The notes under the pieces: model-generated
Databases searched by the model: none
What the model was told of the DNA's origin: nothing
The model's input: the letters and a program-made list of their open reading frames with translations, nothing else
Assembly (NCBI GenBank): GCA_964396845.1
Contig: CAYNGH010000058.1
Coordinates: forward strand, 1-18,275
Source of the DNA: CAYNGH01 sp964396845
Lineage (GTDB): Bacteria > Vulcanimicrobiota > JAJTBE01 > CAYNGH01
Direction: 5' to 3'
Length of the DNA: 18,275 nucleotides
Shown: positions 6,868-12,878 of the stretch, one piece after another
Numbering within the stretch: the stretch's first letter is position 1
Layout of the letters: the number at the start of each line of letters is the position of its first letter
Position numbers and translations under genes: made by a program

Positions 6868-8787
6868 ATGTTTGGGCTTTTTGGTCCAAAAGCCACAAAA
6901 GAAGGCCTTTTTGAAGCAGTAGAAGCTAATGATGTGACAAGCATCAGGGCGATTCTGAAAAAGGACCCCCAGCTTGCAGATAAGCCCAACGAAAAAAAGG
7001 AAACTGCTCTTCAGATTGCCTGCAGGAAGGGTAATCTTGAAGTTGCCAGGGCCCTGGTGGAATGTGGCGCTGATCCTAATAAAAAAGACGAATCGGGATG
7101 GGCACCCCTGCACATAACCGCTGCCTGGGATCATATCGAACTGACGGAGATGCTCCTGCGAAAGAGCGCCAACATTGACATTCTCACCCGGGAGGGGGAA
7201 ACCCCCCTGCATATTGCTGTTTTCAAGGGCAACCGGGTTGTGGTGAAGATTCTCTGCCAATATGGCGCCGACATCAATGCCCGAAGGAAAGACCTGAGCA
7301 CTCCCATGCATATTGCAGTTCAGAAAAATGACATCAACATAGCCCGGCTTCTGATGGTCAAGGGAGTCAACATAAACGCCAAGGACAACGACGGCAGAAC
7401 ACCCATGGCTCTGGCATACCATATGAACCTGCACCAGATGGTAGAATTCCTGGGATACACAAAGAATACCATGAAGGAACCCTTCATCACCGAGGCTACT
7501 CCTCCGGCTCCGGCCCCGCCAAAAGCCAGGCGGGTCATCCCGAGGCCATCCTCAAGCAAAATGAGATCCGCAGCTCCCACCGGGCGTCTTCCGTCGGCTC
7601 CCACCACTATTCTTCCCTCACTGCCCCAGGATAAGATCACACCAGATCGTCGAAAGACTGAACCGCCTGGAAGTATTATCACTCCTTCCAGGATGCCCCA
7701 ACGACAGAGGCCAAAAATTACCCCAACGCCAGTCAGACCACCCACACCACCGATAACACCATTGACTCCAGTTTCACCTCCGATAATGGAAGAACCCCTC
7801 ATTGAGGAACCGGTTTTGATGGATGCACAGTTTGATCCGGGCCTTATGGAAGAGCCGGTAATCGATGGGATGGATCTGCCCGGTGATATGATGGAAGAGC
7901 CGGTAATCGACGGGATGGATCTGCCCGGTGATATGATGGAAGAGCCGGTAATCGACGGGATGGATCTGCCCGGNNNNNNNNNNNNNNNNNNNNNNNNNNN
8001 NNNNNNNNNNNNNNNNNNNNNNNNNNNNNNNNNNNNNNNNNNNNNNNNNNNNNNNNNNNNNNNNNNNNNNNNNGATATGATGGAAGAGCCGGTAATCGAC
8101 GGGATGGATCTGCCCGGGGATATGATGGAAGAGCCGGTAATCGACGGGATGGATCTGCCCGGGGATATGATGGAAGAGCCGGTAATCGATGGGATGGATC
8201 TGCCCGGAGATATGATGGAGGAATCAGTTCACGAAATAATCGAAACTATGCCCCTGGAGAGTCCCGAGATTTCCCAGGATGTCGCCGACTGGATTCACGG
8301 CGGCATCACCCAGGAAACAGATACTGACTGGGATGAAGAGATTCCTCTGGGACAGGAGGACAGCTGGTTTACTGAGGATCTTTCTTCCGGCGAGAGCCTT
8401 GATGACGGGGATGAGGAAATTAGTGACAAATGGCAGGAATATACCGGCCTGGGGCATGAATTCCTTGAGAAGGGTGATTTGGACAAGGCCCTGTCCAATT
8501 TCAATATCGCTATGGAGTATAACCCCAGAAGTGCCGAACGTTATGCCGACAGGGCCATGGCCTACATACGCCTTGACAAGACTGCCGAGGCTCTTTCAGA
8601 TCTGAACCGGGCAATTGAGCTGGATCCTCAGGAAGCCGGTTATTATCTCTCCCGTGCCAAAATTCATCACCAGATGCAAAATCTTCACTGGGCCTTGCAG
8701 GATTGCGAGATGGTTTCGGAGTTGTCCCCCTTCTCTCAGTTAGCCCAGGAAGCACAGGATCTGGCCGGTGAACTCTCAGGCAGTTAG
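6868..8787 (+). CDS. Ankyrin - tandem repeat - TPR fusion protein
   Basis: About 639 residues as assembled. The N-terminus (residues 5 to about 200) is an ankyrin module with the same N-cap and opening (MFGLFGP) as the giant ankyrin protein (MWGLWFP). A Pro/Arg-rich linker follows (about 205-322), then 15-residue repeats of DMMEEPVIDGMDLPG (from about 325), an acidic stretch, and three TPRs (about 520-639). Both end domains are protein-binding folds, so this is probably a cytosolic adaptor. The ATG at 6868 has AAGGCGGG six bases upstream. An N gap of exactly 100 bases interrupts the repeats, so the true length is unknown, although the frame continues on both sides. The gene is tail-to-tail with the CPBP gene, only 15 bases between stops. 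Domain calls are firm; the function is not known. Confidence 0.9.
   Translation: MFGLFGPKATKEGLFEAVEANDVTSIRAILKKDPQLADKPNEKKETALQIACRKGNLEVARALVECGADPNKKDESGWAPLHITAAWDHIELTEMLLRKSANIDILTREGETPLHIAVFKGNRVVVKILCQYGADINARRKDLSTPMHIAVQKNDINIARLLMVKGVNINAKDNDGRTPMALAYHMNLHQMVEFLGYTKNTMKEPFITEATPPAPAPPKARRVIPRPSSSKMRSAAPTGRLPSAPTTILPSLPQDKITPDRRKTEPPGSIITPSRMPQRQRPKITPTPVRPPTPPITPLTPVSPPIMEEPLIEEPVLMDAQFDPGLMEEPVIDGMDLPGDMMEEPVIDGMDLPGDMMEEPVIDGMDLPXXXXXXXXXXXXXXXXXXXXXXXXXXXXXXXXXXDMMEEPVIDGMDLPGDMMEEPVIDGMDLPGDMMEEPVIDGMDLPGDMMEESVHEIIETMPLESPEISQDVADWIHGGITQETDTDWDEEIPLGQEDSWFTEDLSSGESLDDGDEEISDKWQEYTGLGHEFLEKGDLDKALSNFNIAMEYNPRSAERYADRAMAYIRLDKTAEALSDLNRAIELDPQEAGYYLSRAKIHHQMQNLHWALQDCEMVSELSPFSQLAQEAQDLAGELSGS
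7840..8208 (+). repeat. 45-bp in-frame tandem repeat (VNTR) with an assembly gap
   Basis: Three units are visible before the gap (7840, 7885, 7930) and three after (8074, 8119, 8164), with a decayed unit starting at 8209. The 15-codon unit is nearly identical at DNA level; only the ends of the first and last copies and a few third positions (GAT/GAC, GGT/GGG/GGA) differ. This implies recent expansion or homogenisation. Because the unit is 45 bases, an intact array predicts a true gap of 1 + 45n bases, which 100 does not satisfy. Confidence 0.9.
7974..8073. other. Assembly gap of 100 N
   Basis: Exactly 100 undetermined bases, the usual placeholder for a gap of unknown size, falling inside the 45-bp repeat array. 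The assembler most likely collapsed or broke on the repeats. Confidence 0.97.
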
Positions 8788-8802
8788 CAGGCTTTTTTTA
8801 GA

Positions 8803-9591
8803 TTAAAAATACAGCCAGTTGCAGGCTCCCGATGATGAAGCACCGACTCCTATGGCTATGAACCCCAGCAGAGCCACGTATATCCCCCAGTGGATCAGGA
8901 ATGCATAAATGAAAGAACGGGTTTTATAAGAGATGTATCCCAGCACCAGCCCGCCGAAATAACAGGTGACAGCCTCCAGGGGAGGTTTTCCCAGGTGGGC
9001 CACTGCAAAGGGGATCGACTGGATGAATATGGCCAGGGTTGCCCCGGTTCGTTCTTCCAGGGGAAAATAAAGATATCCTCGAAAAAGAAATTCCCAGGCC
9101 AGCATATAAAGGCCATATTGAAGAGCCAGCCACCCGAAGCCGATTCTCAAATTTCCCTGATAATACCGGGCAAAATCCGGCATACGGGATGCCCAGTAGA
9201 GAAAAGGCGCCAGAACCCCTATACAGGCAACCACCCAAATCAATCCCTGCCGGAAATCTCCCAGGCGAAGGCCGTATTCCCGCCAGGGAGTTCGGAATAT
9301 AAGCATGGTCAAAAGGGGTATGACAAGATAAAGGATCACCTGGAACAAGGGAGCCCTGACCAGGTGAAACAGGTATTCGTATTTCTTTATGTCCGCCATG
9401 ACCCAGGGTTGTTGACGAAGCCAGGTCACGGCAAACCCCTGGAGGGGAATTTGGGCCATTACCATGGTGGTGGATGTGGCAATGATAAACTCGGCCCGGT
9501 GTTCCCTGATAATCTCCAGCCAGCTCTTTCCGGCAGTCGTTGCTGACGATGAAGTGATTGATGAATTGTTATCGATGCTGTTTTTTTTCAA
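8803..9591 (-). CDS. CPBP-family intramembrane protease homologue, motif 1 altered
   Basis: A 262-residue polytopic membrane protein with about six to seven predicted helices after a polar, Ser/Asn-rich N-terminus. It resembles the CPBP (CAAX protease and bacteriocin-processing, Rce1-type) family: motif 1 appears as WEFLFRG (E167, R171), motif 2 as FAVAH (F195, H199) and motif 3 as HWGIY (H234). In the family consensus, motif 1 is EExxxR and motif 3 usually ends in Asn. Here the first Glu is Trp and the Asn position is Tyr, so activity may be changed or lost. The start is TTG (9591-9589), supported by GGAGGG seven bases upstream; eight A's follow it immediately. It lies 19 bases downstream of the kinase gene on the same strand, so the two probably form an operon and this protein may process or bind a membrane partner of that pathway. 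Confidence 0.78.
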   Translation of the reverse strand: MKKNSIDNNSSITSSSATTAGKSWLEIIREHRAEFIIATSTTMVMAQIPLQGFAVTWLRQQPWVMADIKKYEYLFHLVRAPLFQVILYLVIPLLTMLIFRTPWREYGLRLGDFRQGLIWVVACIGVLAPFLYWASRMPDFARYYQGNLRIGFGWLALQYGLYMLAWEFLFRGYLYFPLEERTGATLAIFIQSIPFAVAHLGKPPLEAVTCYFGGLVLGYISYKTRSFIYAFLIHWGIYVALLGFIAIGVGASSSGACNWLYF

Positions 9592-9610
9592 TTCCTTTCC
9601 CTCCCCAAGG

Positions 9611-11545
9611 TCAATCCTGATTCAGGTCATTCCACAAATGATCAAAGGCTTCCCGGATACTGCCTCCGCTGTCCAGGGCCGTCTGCAGATCCCTCTGATG
9701 CTGGCTGTCCCGGCCCAATGCCGATAACAAGTTAATGAGAAACTGGAGCATTTCATGAAACTGAAGGTCATCCCAGACCTTGACATCATGAGAAACCGCA
9801 ATTCTTATTCCCCTGGACAACTGCTCCAGGGCTTTTTCCTTCTCTCCCCTGCCCTCATGAACCCGGGCAATGCCAAGGTGAAAAAGATAATTATCAGGAG
9901 AGAGGATCTGTCCTTCCTTGAAATAAGACAGGGCTTCATCATATCGAGATGTGGCAACCATGAGGTTTCCCAGCCCCAGATAAATATCAGGGTCCCCGGG
10001 AGAAGTCCTGATGGCTTTGCGGAATTCATCTTCTGCCTCGTTATAGCGTTCAAACTCCATGAAATACATGGCAAGCTTATAATAAGCCCTGCGGGGATCA
10101 ATCTCTTCGGTGGATTTCTGATCAAATTTGCGGATCCTCAGTTGCCGGCGGGTCTGCTCAAGGCATTCCCTGGCCTGAACATAATTGGGGTTTGCCATGA
10201 GGGATTTTTTGAAATAATCCATGGCTTTCTCCAGGTTCCCCTGCTGGTAGTGAAGGCTCCCCAGATCCCCGGCTGCTTCAAAAAAGCCCGGATCCAGGAT
10301 CAACACTTTATTTAGGGTCGCCATGGCATCCTCGGTGAATCCTGCCTTGCGCTGAAGTAATGCCAGGGAATCATAAAACTCCGGGTTGTCTGACTGCAGG
10401 GATATGGCTTTTTCATAGTCATCCATGGCGCTGTTGTAATTGGCTTCCTCTCCCCTGACCATCTGCAGGCGTTCCCGAACCGAGGCCCGCATGAAATAAG
10501 CATAAGGATTGCCGGGATTCACCTGCAGGGATCGGGTGAAAGCCTCCTCGGCCTGATCCAGCTCGCCTTCCTTCATCAGGGCAACCCCCTGGTTGTAAGA
10601 TACATTGGCCTGGTTGACCATCTCCGATGATGACAGGATCGATGCAATCTCCCGGACACTCTGGATCCTTTCTTCCACTCCGTAGGTGAGGGAACCATCC
10701 ACCACCTGGGCCAGGGATTCATCCATATTTGGATCCAGGTCCCGGAGGGGAGGAAAGCTGAAGGGAATATCTTTGCGGGGATCCCTTCCGCTTAGAAGAT
10801 GGTGAAGGGTTGCTCCCAGAGCATATATATCACTTCGGTGATCCACCTGCCCCTTGTATTGTTCCGGCGGTGCATAGCCGGGAGTCCCAATGAGGGTCCC
10901 TTTTTTTTGGGGCATGAATGTCCGGGCAATGCCGAAGTCTATGAGATAAATTTTATCCTGTTCCGTAGCCAGTATGTTGGATGGTTTGAGATCCCGGTAA
11001 ATCACCCTGGGTTCCCGGGAATGAAGATAGCCCAGCACATCAATGATCTGCCACAGCCATCGGATGATTCTCTCCTGAGGAATTTTTTTCTGGGGTTGTT
11101 CCTTCAGGATTGTTTCCAGGTCCCGCCCGTCTATATATTCCATGGCCAGGTAATAGCGGTTGCCGTCAACGAACTGGTCAACCATCCGGGGAATGGCGCT
11201 GTGGCGAAGGTCAAAAAGGATCCGGGCTTCTCTCTTGAACCGGATTACCGCCCTTTCCCTCTGATCTTCTGCCCTGAAATCATCAATCATCTCCTTGAGG
11301 CATAAAACCCGATGAAGGCGGTTGTCCATCACCTTGTAAACATTGGCCATCCCCCCGGAGGTCATATACTCCATCACCCGGAAGCGTTTGTTGACAACAA
11401 AGCTCGGGGGCAGTATCTCCCTATCAAAATATCCCTTTATGGTTGAAAGGTCGTAACTGCAGTATATGCAGAAACGTTTCCGACGCAACAGTTGCCGGTT
11501 GCAGCCGGGGCACATCACATTCTGTTCCGGGGTCTTCTTCTTCAT
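9611..11545 (-). CDS. Zinc-ribbon Ser/Thr protein kinase with TPR array
   Basis: A 644-residue soluble protein. An N-terminal zinc ribbon (CPGC at 12-15, CIYC at 26-29) leads into a Hanks-type kinase domain (about 55-305). Catalytic elements are intact: a glycine loop containing TSGGMANVYK, K84, alphaC E106, YRDLKPSN (183-190), DFG (203-205), GTPGYAPPEQ (220-229) and D239. About seven or eight TPRs fill residues 313-620. There is no membrane segment, unlike PASTA kinases, so signals are probably received through TPR partners or the zinc ribbon. I chose the ATG at 11545 over the upstream in-frame ATG at 11719. It follows AGGAAAGGG, the protein then begins just before the zinc ribbon, and the longer form would overlap the divergent promoter and gene. 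It is the first gene of a pair with the CPBP homologue. An active kinase is very likely; substrates are unknown. Confidence 0.92.
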   Translation of the reverse strand: MKKKTPEQNVMCPGCNRQLLRRKRFCIYCSYDLSTIKGYFDREILPPSFVVNKRFRVMEYMTSGGMANVYKVMDNRLHRVLCLKEMIDDFRAEDQRERAVIRFKREARILFDLRHSAIPRMVDQFVDGNRYYLAMEYIDGRDLETILKEQPQKKIPQERIIRWLWQIIDVLGYLHSREPRVIYRDLKPSNILATEQDKIYLIDFGIARTFMPQKKGTLIGTPGYAPPEQYKGQVDHRSDIYALGATLHHLLSGRDPRKDIPFSFPPLRDLDPNMDESLAQVVDGSLTYGVEERIQSVREIASILSSSEMVNQANVSYNQGVALMKEGELDQAEEAFTRSLQVNPGNPYAYFMRASVRERLQMVRGEEANYNSAMDDYEKAISLQSDNPEFYDSLALLQRKAGFTEDAMATLNKVLILDPGFFEAAGDLGSLHYQQGNLEKAMDYFKKSLMANPNYVQARECLEQTRRQLRIRKFDQKSTEEIDPRRAYYKLAMYFMEFERYNEAEDEFRKAIRTSPGDPDIYLGLGNLMVATSRYDEALSYFKEGQILSPDNYLFHLGIARVHEGRGEKEKALEQLSRGIRIAVSHDVKVWDDLQFHEMLQFLINLLSALGRDSQHQRDLQTALDSGGSIREAFDHLWNDLNQD

Positions 11546-11651
11546 TTCCCTTTCCTGGCGGATCCGATGAATGCATAATTCCATTGTCCCGGGAAGGATC
11601 CCTTCATTACGGCCTGCAGGTTCTGCCATTACTGCGGATTCCCGGCACATA

Positions 11652-11680
11652 TTGCAATTGTCTGCCGGCTCTGGTATAAT
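11652..11680 (+). promoter_or_regulatory. Sigma70-type promoter, extended -10
   Basis: TTGCAA (11652-11657), a 17-base spacer and a perfect TATAAT (11675-11680) preceded by TGG, an extended -10. Transcription would begin near 11687 and reach the ATG at 11712 after a short leader. It drives the small four-cysteine protein and possibly the lipoprotein, and lies in the spacer divergent from the kinase. Confidence 0.65.
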
Positions 11681-11711
11681 TGGCCTTAACTGATCAGCAG
11701 GGGGAAGGATC

Positions 11712-11915
11712 ATGTACACACAGAAAACCGAGGTAAGAGAACAACTTTATTACTGCAAGGCTGCTGCCAAGCCCATATATCTCGAACGTCATTACAAGAT
11801 TATAATGTTTCCCGATGAAACCAAGGAACATTTGCAAAAGACCGGCTGTTCCAACGCTGCGGAATGTATCCAGGAAAAACGCCGTTGTCCTCTGAAGATA
11901 TTCCAGCTGAAATAA
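11712..11915 (+). CDS. Small four-cysteine protein, 67 aa
   Basis: A 67-residue protein with cysteines at 15, 46, 52 and 59 (C-x5-C-x6-C near the end, in the setting GCSNAAEC and RRCPL) and two histidines (27, 40). The arrangement would suit a small metal-binding or redox-sensitive fold, but I do not recognise a family. It has no signal peptide and is predicted cytosolic. The ATG has AGGGGGAAGG just upstream and sits about 32 bases behind a good promoter, which supports a real gene despite its size. It is divergent from the zinc-ribbon kinase, so the two could share regulation. Metal binding is an inference from cysteine spacing only. Confidence 0.72.
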   Translation: MYTQKTEVREQLYYCKAAAKPIYLERHYKIIMFPDETKEHLQKTGCSNAAECIQEKRRCPLKIFQLK

Positions 11916-12007
11916 TTAGATTTCACGGGCCGGGGAATAATTATCGAGAAAAACAGACTTCTCTGATAGGCCCTTGAGGCTTTAACTTGTAGAAGAAGGT
12001 CAAGCCA

Positions 12008-12691
12008 ATGAAAAGAAACTCTCCGGGACTGCTGATAATCATAACCTTGTTAGTAATGTTAATGCATTTGGCTGGATGCGGAGGCGCAAGCCGATCCAAC
12101 CGGTGGAGCGCCCAGCTGTCTTCAGGAGATTCCCCTGTGTCAGTTTTCGAAGGGGGCTATGGCAATGATTCTGAAGGCACTGTCATTATCGTCACTGATG
12201 GAAACAGCCTTCTGATTCACGGATTCAGCAGGTCCCAGATGCTTTACGGCTCCGGGGATCTGACCGGCGAAGGCACTTTTGAAGGAATCCTGCATTCTTT
12301 CAATTCCCGGGGGACTCCTCAGGGCAACATGAAGGGGATTATCGGTCAGGACAGCATTGCCGGGGAGATGCTCTTTGGAGATGACAGGCTGGAGTTCCAC
12401 TGCGCACCTCCATCGGCAGACACAAAACCGCGACCTGCCGGAGCCTTTGAAGGCAAAACCGAGCAGGGAAACATTGCAATCAAACTGATGTCCGGGGCCG
12501 ACGGCACTGTTGTAGGCTTTATCACCGACAAATCCGATGGAAAAACATACTGGTTCTACACCGGAGCAGAAGGTGACGGTTCTTTTTCATCTTCCCTCCG
12601 ATCCCATGGAAGCCATGGCAGAATCAGCGGCATCATCACATCCACCGGGGCTTCCGGCAGTTTCGAGGTTTCCCCCGGTGAAGAAATCTAA
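12008..12691 (+). CDS. Lipoprotein with two-fold internal repeat
   Basis: A 227-residue predicted lipoprotein: a basic start, a hydrophobic segment and a lipobox LAGC with the acylated cysteine at residue 24, followed by GG. The mature part is Gly/Ser-rich and strand-rich. Two halves look related (about 47-121 and 148-221). Each opens with F-E-G, runs through a G-T-V and G-F pattern and an aromatic 'Y-x-G', then GxF, S-x-x-S/G and GII, suggesting a duplicated beta domain. I do not recognise the family. It sits 92 bases downstream of the small cysteine protein on the same strand, with AGAAGG before the start, and may be co-transcribed. Surface or periplasmic location is likely; the function is unknown. 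Confidence 0.8.
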   Translation: MKRNSPGLLIIITLLVMLMHLAGCGGASRSNRWSAQLSSGDSPVSVFEGGYGNDSEGTVIIVTDGNSLLIHGFSRSQMLYGSGDLTGEGTFEGILHSFNSRGTPQGNMKGIIGQDSIAGEMLFGDDRLEFHCAPPSADTKPRPAGAFEGKTEQGNIAIKLMSGADGTVVGFITDKSDGKTYWFYTGAEGDGSFSSSLRSHGSHGRISGIITSTGASGSFEVSPGEEI

Positions 12692-12878
12692 TCATCAGCT
12701 CATCTGCAAACCCCACCAGGCTTATTGAACGAAATATCCCGAAACAAGGCAATATTCTGATGCTGTTCAATCAAAGATACATCCGGTAATGATGCATCCG
12801 GAGGAAACTCGACAAAGACAGCAAGAATCTTCTCTTAACCGGCACCGGAGCCGGAAAAACCAAAGCAACCTGACATAT
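12692..12878. other. Convergent intergenic spacer
   Basis: A 187-base spacer between the ends of the lipoprotein and pseudokinase genes. It has distant inverted arms ATTGAAC (12724-12730) and GTTCAAT (12765-12771). A direct repeat of GAT-x-CATCCGG occurs at 12776 and 12791. A 5-bp CCGGC/GCCGG hairpin near 12840-12855 has no U-tract. I see no convincing terminator or gene. Confidence 0.4.

Noticed and set aside
6781..7434. A 217-residue minus-strand ORF over the second ankyrin gene
   Set aside because: It is antisense to well-formed ankyrin repeats; its periodic residues mirror the repeat DNA.
8779..8826. T-run after the second ankyrin gene as a terminator, with repeats CAGTTAGCAGGC and CAGTTGCAGGC
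   Set aside because: The repeats are direct, not inverted, and no stable hairpin precedes the T-run.
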